This document shows positions 51,721 to 58,930 of a stretch of 64,000 nucleotides of DNA, in pieces; within the stretch, counting starts at the first letter, position 1; each line of letters opens with the position of its first letter. Source of the stretch: Vitreoscilla massiliensis (lineage in GTDB: Bacteria; Pseudomonadota; Gammaproteobacteria; Burkholderiales; Neisseriaceae); the NCBI RefSeq assembly GCF_001457815.1, contig NZ_LN898221.1:1321053-1385052 (forward strand). The letters are read 5' to 3'. The translations under genes and the position numbers were made by a program. The notes under the pieces are model-generated. The model worked only from the letters and a program-made list of their open reading frames with translations, had not been told where the DNA came from and ran no database searches.

Positions 51721-51822
51721 AGCTGTATGCTTACATTCTTGTGTTCATGAAGAAATCCGATTATACGGTATTTGTTCGCCGCACAAACCACAGAAGCATT
51801 CTAATTGTGCGATTTTGCATAC

Positions 51823-51858
51823 AAATGCGGCCTGTAAACTGATTTACAGGCCGCATTT
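51823..51858. terminator. Inverted uptake-sequence hairpin terminator
   Basis: AAATGCGGCCTGTAAA (51823-51838) and complement (51843-51858), 16 bp. It lies between cysS and the DUF937 gene, both on the minus strand, and would end the DUF937 transcript. Confidence 0.8.
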
Positions 51859-51900
51859 ACCTTGTTTTAACAAGGTGTTAAACAATAATGTCGATGTTCA

Positions 51901-52533
51901 TTAACGCTTATTCAAAAAGCTGCCGGCCAATTTGAACAAATCGCCCGCGCCCAATTGGCCGTCGCCATCTTGGTCTAACATACTGGTCAACAAACTGCCG
52001 CCCAAACCACCTTGTTGTTGTGATTGGGCTTGTTCTTGTTGCAATACCTGACCCAAGCCACCCGCATCCAAGCCATTGCCTTGGACTTTATTGGCCAAAA
52101 ACGACATCACAATCGGTGCCAAAATCGCCAACAATTGGCCGGCATTGCCGCCGCCCAAACCAGAGGCTTGACCCAAATTACTTTCGGCTTGTTGTTGTTG
52201 ACCGCCAAAAATATGACCCAAGATGGCTGCACCGGCATTTTGGCCTTGGCCGCCGCCCAATACTGAGCCCAACACGCTACCGAGCAAGTCACCCCCGCCA
52301 AAGCCTTGCGCCTGTGCTGGCGCGTGGTCACGCATCAATGCACCAAACAAAGCATCTGCACCGCCGCTTTGACTGGCATTATTGCCCATCATGCCCAATA
52401 ACATAGGCAAGGCTGCGCCAACCGCACTTTCGGTTTGCTGTTGGTCTGCGCCCAATTGTGAAGCAATTTGCGCCATAGGCGCGCCTTGTAACTGAGACAA
52501 CAATTGTTCTACCAACGATGTTTGTGCATTCAT
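51901..52533 (-). CDS. DUF937-family protein with C-terminal EF-hand-like loop
   Basis: A 210-residue, Gln/Gly/Ala-rich protein. Residues 1 to about 110 show the DUF937 pattern: LVEQLLSQLQGAPMAQIASQLG, then AVGAALPMLLGMMGNNA and LFGALMRD. The C-terminal LDQDGDGQLGAGDLFKLAGSFL is a DxDxDG calcium-binding loop as in EF-hands and dockerins. Function is unknown; no signal peptide is seen. AGGAG lies upstream of the ATG. It follows obgE on the same strand with a 25-base gap and may be co-transcribed with it. Confidence 0.82.
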   Translation of the reverse strand: MNAQTSLVEQLLSQLQGAPMAQIASQLGADQQQTESAVGAALPMLLGMMGNNASQSGGADALFGALMRDHAPAQAQGFGGGDLLGSVLGSVLGGGQGQNAGAAILGHIFGGQQQQAESNLGQASGLGGGNAGQLLAILAPIVMSFLANKVQGNGLDAGGLGQVLQQEQAQSQQQGGLGGSLLTSMLDQDGDGQLGAGDLFKLAGSFLNKR

Positions 52534-52558
52534 GCTGCTTACTCCTGATTGAGGATGT

Positions 52559-53701
52559 TTATTCGGGTTTTAAGACATTGCGGTCAGTGGTATCGGCAAC
52601 GGATGTTGCTGCAACCTCATCAGCTGCTAGCAGTTTTGTTGCCAATTCTTTGTTGCGTTGAATGTAGCGATGGATGGCGTAAACCAAATCGGCCGTACCT
52701 TGGCGGTTAATCGCTGAAATTTCAAACACGCGCGGGGTCTCCACATCGAATTCAAATTCATCGTCAGGTTTTGGATGATTCCAACCCACCGCAGCCAAGA
52801 ATGCCGCCACGCGCTCGGCGCGTTCTTCTTCTGGCAACACATCCAATTTGTTCAACACAAACCAACGTGGCTTATCGTATAAGGCTTCGTCATATTTGCG
52901 CAACTCCTCAGCTAGAGCCAAAGCTTCAGCCGCAGGGTCTACGCCCTCATCGAACGGTGCCAAGTCCACCACATGCAATAACAAACCCGTGCGCGACAAA
53001 TGGCGTAAGAAACGATGGCCCAAGCCAGCGCCTTCGGCCGCACCTTCAATCAAACCCGGAATGTCGGCCATCACAAAGCTGTGGTTTTCATCCATGCGCA
53101 CCACACCCAAATTCGGGTGCAAAGTGGTAAACGGATAATCGGCCACTTTTGGACGCGCTGCCGACACCGCACTGATTAAGGTCGATTTACCCGCGTTCGG
53201 CATGCCGAGCAAGCCCACATCCGCCAATACTTTCAACTCCAAGTGCAATAAGCGGTTTTCACCGTCTTCACCTGGCGTGCATTGGCGCGGCGCACGGTTG
53301 GTAGACGATTTAAAGTGGATATTGCCCAAACCGCCTTTGCCGCCTTTGGCCAAAATCACTTCTTGACCGTGTGCGGTCAAGTCGGCAACGATTTCATCGG
53401 TGTCGATGTCACGAATCAAAGTGCCCACCGGCATGTGCAAGACGATGTCGTCAGCACCGCGGCCATAGCGGTCGGCACCGTGGCCTTTTTCACCGTTTTT
53501 GGCCATGTATTTTTTCACAAAGCGGAATTCGACCAAGGTATTGATGTTTTCATCGGCAATCGCAATCACGCTGCCGCCTTTGCCACCATCACCACCATCA
53601 GGACCACCACGCGGTACAAATTTTTCACGGCGAAAGCTCGATGCGCCATTGCCGCCCTTGCCCGCCACCACTTCAATCTTGGCTTCGTCAATAAACTTCA
53701 T
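52559..53701 (-). CDS. obgE: GTPase ObgE
   Basis: Essential GTPase in 50S assembly and stress control. The 380-residue product starts MKFIDEAKIEVVAGKGGNGA with the glycine-rich Obg fold (GGPDGGDGGKGG), then the G domain: GMPNAGKSTLI (G1), ADIPGLIEGA (G3, DxPG) and LNKLDVL (G4, NKLD). A short C-terminal tail follows. The ATG at 53701 is preferred to an in-frame one at 53743 because AAAGGT precedes it and Obg starts at MKF. Downstream of rplU-rpmA as in most bacteria. Confidence 0.96.
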   Translation of the reverse strand: MKFIDEAKIEVVAGKGGNGASSFRREKFVPRGGPDGGDGGKGGSVIAIADENINTLVEFRFVKKYMAKNGEKGHGADRYGRGADDIVLHMPVGTLIRDIDTDEIVADLTAHGQEVILAKGGKGGLGNIHFKSSTNRAPRQCTPGEDGENRLLHLELKVLADVGLLGMPNAGKSTLISAVSAARPKVADYPFTTLHPNLGVVRMDENHSFVMADIPGLIEGAAEGAGLGHRFLRHLSRTGLLLHVVDLAPFDEGVDPAAEALALAEELRKYDEALYDKPRWFVLNKLDVLPEEERAERVAAFLAAVGWNHPKPDDEFEFDVETPRVFEISAINRQGTADLVYAIHRYIQRNKELATKLLAADEVAATSVADTTDRNVLKPE

Positions 53702-53750
53702 GTTTAAACCTTTATTTGTCTGTATTCTTATCAGCTTGTGCAAAACCGAT

Positions 53751-53793
53751 TAAGCGGCCTGTAAGGCATGTGTTTCGGCTTACAGGCCGCTTA
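53751..53793. repeat. Inverted uptake-sequence pair between rpmA and obgE
   Basis: TAAGCGGCCTGTAAG (53751-53765) and complement (53779-53793), 15 bp with a 13-base loop. It lies between rpmA and obgE, both on the minus strand, ahead of obgE; no strong T-tract, so termination is uncertain. Confidence 0.75.
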
Positions 53794-53820
53794 ATCAGTC
53801 TTGAAGCAAATTATAAATAA

Positions 53821-53848
53821 AAAAAGCCCCATCATGCGATAGGGCTTT
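53821..53848 (-). terminator. Rho-independent terminator of rplU-rpmA
   Basis: AAAGCCC and GGGCTTT enclose a 12-base loop; on the minus strand a run of seven T follows. It lies 17 bases after rpmA, so obgE may be transcribed separately or by read-through. Confidence 0.85.
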
Positions 53849-53865
53849 CTTCACGAACTAACGAA

Positions 53866-54138
53866 TTATTCTGCTTCGCCAGTGTAAGGCACTACGTTCA
53901 CAGTTTTACGGTTCAAAGCACCTTTGGTGGTGAATTCAACATAACCGTCAACTTTAGCGAACAAAGTGTGGTCTTTACCCATGCCCACATTGTTACCAGC
54001 GTGGAAACGAGTACCACGTTGACGCACAATGATAGAACCAGCTGGAATCAATTCGCTACCGTAGGCTTTAACGCCCAAGCGTTTAGCTTCTGAATCGCGA
54101 CCGTTTTTTGAGCTACCGCCTGCTTTTTTGGTTGCCAT
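53866..54138 (-). CDS. rpmA: Ribosomal protein bL27
   Basis: A 90-residue L27, begins MATKKAGGSSKNGRDSEAKR and continues GVKAYGSELIPAGSIIVRQRGTRFHAG, VGMGKDHTLFAKVDGYVEF. Normal length. 18 bases after rplU in the same operon. Confidence 0.98.
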   Translation of the reverse strand: MATKKAGGSSKNGRDSEAKRLGVKAYGSELIPAGSIIVRQRGTRFHAGNNVGMGKDHTLFAKVDGYVEFTTKGALNRKTVNVVPYTGEAE

Positions 54139-54156
54139 TTAATTTTACTCCTAAGA

Positions 54157-54465
54157 TTAAGCGATTGCGTCGATGCGAATTTCAGTGAAATTCTGACGAT
54201 GACCTTGGCGTTTTTGGTAGTGTTTACGACGACGCATTTTGAAAATGCGTACTTTGTCGTGACGACCATGAGAAACCACTGTAGCAGTGACTTTAGCACC
54301 TGCAACCAATGGAGCACCAATTTGAACATTGTCACCGTCCGCAACCATCAATACTTCTTCAAGTACGATTTGGCTGTCGAGTTCGGCTGGTATCTGTTCT
54401 ACTTTTAATTTTTCACCTACGGTAACTTTATACTGTTTACCGCCGGTTTTTATGACCGCGTACAT
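54157..54465 (-). CDS. rplU: Ribosomal protein bL21
   Basis: A 102-residue L21: MYAVIKTGGKQYKVTVGEKL, VLMVADGDNVQIGAPLV, and the C-terminal basic KMRRRKHYQKRQGHRQNFTEIRI. The ATG at 54465 has GGAG upstream; an in-frame ATG at 54558 adds unrelated residues. Confidence 0.98.
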   Translation of the reverse strand: MYAVIKTGGKQYKVTVGEKLKVEQIPAELDSQIVLEEVLMVADGDNVQIGAPLVAGAKVTATVVSHGRHDKVRIFKMRRRKHYQKRQGHRQNFTEIRIDAIA

Positions 54466-54676
54466 ACTCAACTCCAGATTAATAAACATTTGCCAACACG
54501 GCAAAAAGAATCCAAGATTGTACGGCACTTTTATCACTGCGTCAAAAATAAAACGCAAATCAATTGATTAAGCGGCCTGTAAAGCTGAATTTGCAGTCAA
54601 TTTAACCCAATTTAAAACCAAATACCTTTACTCTAAGCGTCCCAAACACCGCAAAACTGTACAGCACGGGCAACAA

Positions 54677-54685
54677 TGATATAAT
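54677..54685 (+). promoter_or_regulatory. Extended -10 promoter element of ispB
   Basis: TGATATAAT is an exact TGnTATAAT extended -10 motif, 43 bases before the ispB ATG. The -35 region (CTGTAC at 54657-54662, 17-base spacing) is weak, as usual for extended -10 promoters. Confidence 0.6.
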
Positions 54686-54727
54686 CAACGCCGTTGTTTT
54701 GACCCCTCACTATCAAAAGCCGCCAAT

Positions 54728-55702
54728 ATGTTAGAAACAGTGCCTTATTTTCAAAGCCATTTAGAAGATGATTTAGCCCGTGTCAACGTGGTCATCAACA
54801 AAGCTGTGATGTCAGATGTGGCATTGATTTCACAAATTGGCCAATACATCATCAGTGCCGGTGGCAAGCGCTTGCGCCCCATCATGACCATTTTGTCCGG
54901 CAAGGTATTGGGTTACGACCATGAGCAACTGTACTCATTGGCCGCCATGGTGGAATTCATCCACACCTCAACCTTATTGCACGATGATGTGGTAGACGAA
55001 AGCGACAAACGCCGTGGTCGCGCCACTGCCAACAATATGTTTGGCAATGCCGCCGCCGTATTGGTCGGTGACTTTTTGTACACGCGCGCGTTTCAATTGA
55101 TGGTGCACACCAAAGACATGCGCATCTTGGAAGTGATGGCAGACGCCACCAACATCATCGCCGAAGGCGAAGTGATGCAGTTGATGAACATCGGCAATAC
55201 CGACATCAGCGAAGCCGAGTATCTGCAAGTCATCCAATACAAAACCGCCAAATTGTTTGAAGCGGCCGCCCAAGTCGGCGCTTTGCTCGCAAAGGCCACA
55301 CCTGAGCAAGAGCAAGCGTTAAAAGACTACGGCATGTATGTCGGTACAGCGTTCCAAATCATCGACGATATTTTGGACTACTCCGGCGATCCTGAACAAA
55401 TCGGTAAAAACGTCGGCGACGACTTGGCCGAGGGCAAACCGACCTTGCCATTAATCTACTTGATGCGCCAAGGTTCAGAACAGGCGGCAACAGACGTGCG
55501 CCATGCCTTAGAACACGCCGACCGCGAATACTTTGATGCCATTTACGCCCATGTGCAAAATTCCGATGCCTTGGCCTATTGCCATCAAGAAGCCGAGAAA
55601 GCCGTCGCCAATGCCGTGGCATGTTTGGAAAACTTGCCCGACAACGAGGTGCGCTTCGCCATGCGTGAATTGGCCGAGCAATCAATTGCCCGTTTGAATT
55701 AA
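54728..55702 (+). CDS. ispB: Octaprenyl diphosphate synthase
   Basis: Elongates farnesyl diphosphate to the long prenyl tail of ubiquinone. The 324-residue product has GGKRLRPIMTIL, the first Asp-rich motif TLLHDDVVDESDKRRG (D86, D87, D90), and the second QIIDDILDYSGD (about 213-224). Normal length for IspB. Divergent from rplU and transcribed from an extended -10 promoter. Its hairpin terminator is the last uptake-sequence copy before the island. Confidence 0.95.
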   Translation: MLETVPYFQSHLEDDLARVNVVINKAVMSDVALISQIGQYIISAGGKRLRPIMTILSGKVLGYDHEQLYSLAAMVEFIHTSTLLHDDVVDESDKRRGRATANNMFGNAAAVLVGDFLYTRAFQLMVHTKDMRILEVMADATNIIAEGEVMQLMNIGNTDISEAEYLQVIQYKTAKLFEAAAQVGALLAKATPEQEQALKDYGMYVGTAFQIIDDILDYSGDPEQIGKNVGDDLAEGKPTLPLIYLMRQGSEQAATDVRHALEHADREYFDAIYAHVQNSDALAYCHQEAEKAVANAVACLENLPDNEVRFAMRELAEQSIARLN

Positions 55703-55707
55703 TCCAA

Positions 55708-55763
55708 GCGGCCTGTAAACTTAAAACAGCGCATTGAAACGCGTTTTTAAGTTTACAGGCCGC
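55708..55763. terminator. Long inverted uptake-sequence hairpin after ispB
   Basis: GCGGCCTGTAAACTTAAAAC (55708-55727) pairs with its complement at 55743-55763 (one extra T), a stem of about 20 bp, with a further possible CGC/GCG pairing in the loop. It lies 5 bases after ispB and is the last uptake-sequence copy in the window. Confidence 0.8.
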
Positions 55764-55829
55764 ATATTACTGTACACAGCAGTATTCATGGCCATACCAA
55801 AGCCGTATGCCCATACATCTTTCACTTAC

Positions 55830-55904
55830 CTCGCCATAGTTCAACGGATAGAACGTATGCCTCCTAAGCGTAAAATACAGGTTCGATTCCTGTTGGCGAG
55901 GCCA
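55830..55904 (+). tRNA. tRNA-Arg (anticodon CCT)
   Basis: A complete 75-base cloverleaf. The acceptor CTCGCCA (55830-55836) pairs with TGGCGAG (55894-55900). The D arm is GTTC/GAAC, the anticodon stem TATGC/GCGTA with loop CTCCTAA gives anticodon CCT, and the T arm is ACAGG-TTCGATT-CCTGT. Discriminator G, and CCA (55902-55904) is encoded. It decodes AGG. Its 3' end is the probable attachment site of the adjacent integrase. Confidence 0.95.
55882..55904. other. Probable attL core in the tRNA 3' end
   Basis: Integrases of this family cross over in the T arm to 3' end of tRNA genes. The integrase gene begins 262 bases downstream and the uptake sequence ceases at this point, so the core most likely lies here. 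The matching direct repeat at the other end of the island would be outside this window; I see no second copy within it. Confidence 0.5.
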
Positions 55905-56027
55905 AAGCCAAATTTCAACACCATTCAAACCCATCCAAATATAATAATTATCTTTATAAAACAATAAAATATATTCAAAAAACTGTCCAACCCCTCCTAA
56001 CAACTCCTCATTAAAGCCCATAAAAAT

Positions 56028-56152
56028 GTTGCTACCAATGTTGCTACTGGGATAAAAATTCAGCCATAATACCTAGATAGCAATTATTAAATTCGCACTT
56101 AAATGAAAATGTCTATACTTATCAAGTATATAAATTAAAATTGAGTAGCAAC
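56028..56152. repeat. Three GTTGCTAC sites upstream of the integrase gene
   Basis: GTTGCTAC occurs at 56028-56035 and 56040-56047 (direct), and as GTAGCAAC at 56145-56152 (inverted), just before the integrase start. Such sites in the attP-proximal region are likely arm-type binding sites for the integrase N-terminal domain, which would also allow autoregulation. A palindrome TATACTT-ATC-AAGTATA lies at 56114-56130. Confidence 0.55.
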
Positions 56153-56165
56153 AAAAGGTGAGCAT

Positions 56166-57449
56166 ATGGCATTAACTGATAGAGAAATCAAATCCTTAAA
56201 GCATCAAGGTAAAAGCAAAATCCGTGAATACATCTCTGATGGTCATGGTCTGTATTTAACGATAAGCACCACCAATCACAAATCATGGATTTGGAAATAT
56301 CGCTTTCAAGGTAAGCAAAAAAATCTAACCATAGGCACTTACCCTGAAGTAAGTTTGGCTGATGCAAGATATTTGGCACAAGAGGCACGGCAAACACTCA
56401 ATAAAGGTGTAGATCCAAGTTTACAGAAAAAAATAATTAATAATGATAACAATTTAGATTTTCAAGCAATTGCAGAGCAATGGTTTGATACTCACAAGCC
56501 AAAATGGACTCCCAAATATGCAAGACAAGTGATTCGACGTCTTGAAACGCACGTTTTCCCACATATTGGCAAACTGAACATAGCCACCATTACCGCTAAA
56601 GACATTTTAACTACCATGCGTAAAATGGAGAGTAAAGACATTGGTGAAACCACAACCAAGACTTTACAACACGTGCGGTCAGTATTTGATTTTGCAGTCA
56701 TTGAAACTCACATCAATAGCAATCCGGCCAATCGCCTAGCCAATAACTTGAAACCAGTGAAAACCTCCAACTTACCAGCATTACCACAACATCAAATTCA
56801 GCCCTTTTTTAAGGCTTTAATGACGACGGGCTCCAGTAAAATAACTAAGAATGCCTTACTACTGATTATGCTAACGGCAGTACGCATGGGTTCTTTACGT
56901 ACATCCAAATGGGTCGATTTTGATATTGAGAACAAGTTATGGAATATACCAGCGGAAAACATGAAACAAAACCGCCCTTTTACAGTGACATTATCAACAT
57001 GGGCTTGCGATATTTTACGTGATTTACAATCTCTACATAACAATTCCGAATATGTGTTTCCAGCGTCAAAAAAAGGCGGGGGTCAACATCCTTATATGAG
57101 TGAAAATACTGTAGGTAAACTGATATCTAGCATGGGTTTTGATGGCACTCAGGCTAATAAGCCCAAAGTGGTACCACATGGTTTTCGCAGTTTATTTACC
57201 GATGTGTGTAATGAACAAGGCATGAATCCAGATGCCATCGAACGCGCACTGGACCACCTAGAGAAAAACACCACGCGTCGAGCTTATTTACGCAGTGATT
57301 TTATGGAAGAGCGATTTAAAATCGCAGAATGGTATTCAGAATGGCTGCAGGAGTACTATATGGCAGCCAAACAAGAAGTATTGAATGAGATTCGGGCCAC
57401 TACCGAACAAGCCAAGTACGCAGAGTTGATTTTTAAAGAAAATAACTGA
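56166..57449 (+). CDS. Tyrosine-type site-specific integrase (P4-like, tRNA-targeting)
   Basis: A 427-residue integrase. The N-terminal arm-binding DUF4102 domain (MALTDREIKSLKHQGK..., about 1-90) is followed by a core-binding SAM-like domain (about 100-190) and a catalytic domain: R240 in LTAVRMGSL, H338 and R341 in PHGFRSLF, H364 in ALDHLEK, and the nucleophile Y374 in RRAYLRSDF. All five residues of the set are present. An oddity is Ser at position 243, where the usual Arg-box reads ARxGEL (Glu). Preceded by AAGGTGA. Base composition is much more AT-rich than the genes to the left. Confidence 0.93.
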   Translation: MALTDREIKSLKHQGKSKIREYISDGHGLYLTISTTNHKSWIWKYRFQGKQKNLTIGTYPEVSLADARYLAQEARQTLNKGVDPSLQKKIINNDNNLDFQAIAEQWFDTHKPKWTPKYARQVIRRLETHVFPHIGKLNIATITAKDILTTMRKMESKDIGETTTKTLQHVRSVFDFAVIETHINSNPANRLANNLKPVKTSNLPALPQHQIQPFFKALMTTGSSKITKNALLLIMLTAVRMGSLRTSKWVDFDIENKLWNIPAENMKQNRPFTVTLSTWACDILRDLQSLHNNSEYVFPASKKGGGQHPYMSENTVGKLISSMGFDGTQANKPKVVPHGFRSLFTDVCNEQGMNPDAIERALDHLEKNTTRRAYLRSDFMEERFKIAEWYSEWLQEYYMAAKQEVLNEIRATTEQAKYAELIFKENN

Positions 57450-57799
57450 ACACAAACTCGCACAAGCAGCTCTCAGATGAATACATAAAAATAACAAACT
57501 CAGGCTCTCAGCAATGCATCATCCGCCATACAACTAAAGAAACGTAGAACTCTCTCATTAGATGTTTCTACTGAAAGAGTGATTTATTTGGCAGCGATGA
57601 ATATCTCGAAAAAATGAACAACGCTGACTCAAAATTAGAGGTTAGCAATTAGTTGGCTTACGGCACTCTTAGTTGAGTACTTACGCAGCCATCATGAATG
57701 AAAGTAACTTACACAAAATCAAATATGGGTTCAAAGCCCAATAAAATACTTTACGAATAAATTATTTTATTGGGCTATATTTACAAAGCTAATCTAACG
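57450..57799. other. AT-rich intergenic region inside the island
   Basis: About 350 bases with no gene seen on either strand. It holds a perfect 13-bp inverted repeat at 57735-57776 near its right end, and nothing else I can recognise. Confidence 0.6.
57735..57776 (-). terminator. Probable terminator of the adhesin operon
   Basis: AGCCCAATAAAAT (57735-57747) pairs exactly with ATTTTATTGGGCT (57764-57776). It lies 24 bases after the end of the minus-strand HTH gene. The minus-strand tail has only three T, so strength is moderate. Confidence 0.6.
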
Positions 57800-58024
57800 T
57801 CAAGAATCAATTGAATTTGGAAGTTCTATTTTCAATCGCCGAATAAAATTAACAATTGTAGGCACTGACACCTTTGTACCCTTTAACTGAAGATACCTTT
57901 GTATTTCCATATAAGTCACATCTTCAACTACCAACTTAATAATATCTTCCTTATGTGCATCAAGTCGTTGCTTTTTTTTCCGACGTTTTGCAGTTTGTAA
58001 AAACTCTTCTAACTGAATTGTCAT
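57800..58024 (-). CDS. Small helix-turn-helix protein in the adhesin operon
   Basis: The 74-residue product has a basic stretch (AKRRKKKQRLDAHKE) followed by IIKLVVEDVTYMEIQRYL and GTKVSVPTIVNFIRRLK, the pattern of a helix-turn-helix: DIxxLxxxGxSYxxIxxYLxxKGxxVSxxTVxxFLRR. It is a likely DNA-binding regulator or transposase-type HTH remnant. The ATG at 58024 has GGAGG four bases before it (strong); an upstream ATG at 58072 lies inside the lipoprotein gene. Third gene of TAA-TpgA-HTH, 16 bases after the lipoprotein. Its target is unknown. Confidence 0.7.
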   Translation of the reverse strand: MTIQLEEFLQTAKRRKKKQRLDAHKEDIIKLVVEDVTYMEIQRYLQLKGTKVSVPTIVNFIRRLKIELPNSIDS

Positions 58025-58040
58025 ATAACCTCCATTTCTA

Positions 58041-58883
58041 TTAATTAACAATCCCGTAGCCATTAACTTCAATCTCTACCCGTCTATTGGGTTGTAAGCA
58101 TGCAATTAACTTATTTCTTTCAAGGCTAGGTGAACATTGCTTTACTGGCTGCTGTTCACCAATTCCTATTGCCTTGATTTTGTCAGGATGAACTCCTTTT
58201 ATAATTAAATAATGTTTAATTGAATTTGCACGCTCTTGCGAAAGAAGCAAGTTATATACTTCAGAACCCAAGAAATCTGTATGACCTAAAATAATGATAG
58301 TATTCAACTCTTTTAATTCATGAAGCTGTTTTATAAAGATATCTAATTCCTCTTGTCCTTTAACACTTAAATCTTTCAATCCAGCTTTATTAAACTCGAA
58401 TAATGCATCTGTATTCAAAGTAAACTTTTGAGCTCTCATGATTGGCTTACTTTCTGGTTTACCTCCTGGAGGACAAACACCACTTTTAGGATTTACTGCC
58501 TTCCAATAAAATGTTTGTGCAGTGCTTTTCTTATCAAAAAGTACCTTAAACTGACATGTTGTTACATCATTCTCACCTTGGCCAGGAGTATGAAAATGAA
58601 ATAAATAATTCCACTCTCTGACATATACAAAACCTTCACTATAGTGCGGTCTTCCAAGTAAATAATACAACTGGTGCTTGGTTAAACCTGATTTAACTTG
58701 CTCTAAACTTGATGGATCAGGAAATATCCCCAAACTCATATTTAAAGTAGATTCGCTAGCTTTTGGCCATACCAACGTTTTGGCAGCACCATCTTTTTCT
58801 GATTTTGTATAACTAGTACAAGCAGTTAAGCCAAGTAAAATATTAATCAATACAACAATGCTACTTATATAAAACTTGTTCAT
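58041..58883 (-). CDS. BamE/OmpA-domain lipoprotein, TpgA-like partner of the adhesin
   Basis: A 280-residue outer-membrane lipoprotein. The signal peptide ends in the lipobox LTAC (Cys at 22). Residues about 50-140 resemble a SmpA/BamE domain (SLEQVKSGLTKHQLYYLLGRP). Residues about 165-280 are an OmpA-like peptidoglycan-binding domain: LDIFIKQLHELKELNTIIILGHTD, the conserved LLSQERANSIKHYLI, KAIGIGEQQPV, NRRVEIEV. This BamE plus OmpA architecture beside a trimeric autotransporter is that of Acinetobacter TpgA, which anchors the AtaA fiber. AAGGAA precedes the ATG at 58883; an ATG at 58940 would overlap the adhesin end. Directly downstream of the adhesin gene. Confidence 0.82.
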   Translation of the reverse strand: MNKFYISSIVVLINILLGLTACTSYTKSEKDGAAKTLVWPKASESTLNMSLGIFPDPSSLEQVKSGLTKHQLYYLLGRPHYSEGFVYVREWNYLFHFHTPGQGENDVTTCQFKVLFDKKSTAQTFYWKAVNPKSGVCPPGGKPESKPIMRAQKFTLNTDALFEFNKAGLKDLSVKGQEELDIFIKQLHELKELNTIIILGHTDFLGSEVYNLLLSQERANSIKHYLIIKGVHPDKIKAIGIGEQQPVKQCSPSLERNKLIACLQPNRRVEIEVNGYGIVN

Positions 58884-58930
58884 ATTTAATTCCTTTATTT
58901 GATATACGTTATTTTTTAAAATCACATATA

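Larger units (their letters stand above)
1..55765. repeat. Dispersed uptake-sequence-like word GCGGCCTGTAA (core genome)
   Basis: GCGGCCTGTAA or close variants recur more than 60 times by eye on both strands (for example 7258, 9183, 11259, 12703, 15562, 16950, 17214, 21943, 32151, 35472, 42553, 49028). About 14 inverted pairs are listed separately. In genes it codes for sets such as Leu-Gln-Ala-Ala or Arg-Pro-Val. The variant GCGGCCTGAA(A) also occurs (for example 3362, 4889, 38110, 50017). Aligned as AAGCGGCCTGTA it is two bases from the Kingella-type dialect AAGCAGCCTGCA. None is found right of 55,765. Confidence 0.9.

Noticed and set aside
55882..57799. A second attachment repeat within the window
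   Set aside because: I searched by eye for the tRNA 3' end sequence to the right of the integrase and did not find it; the island probably extends beyond 64,000.
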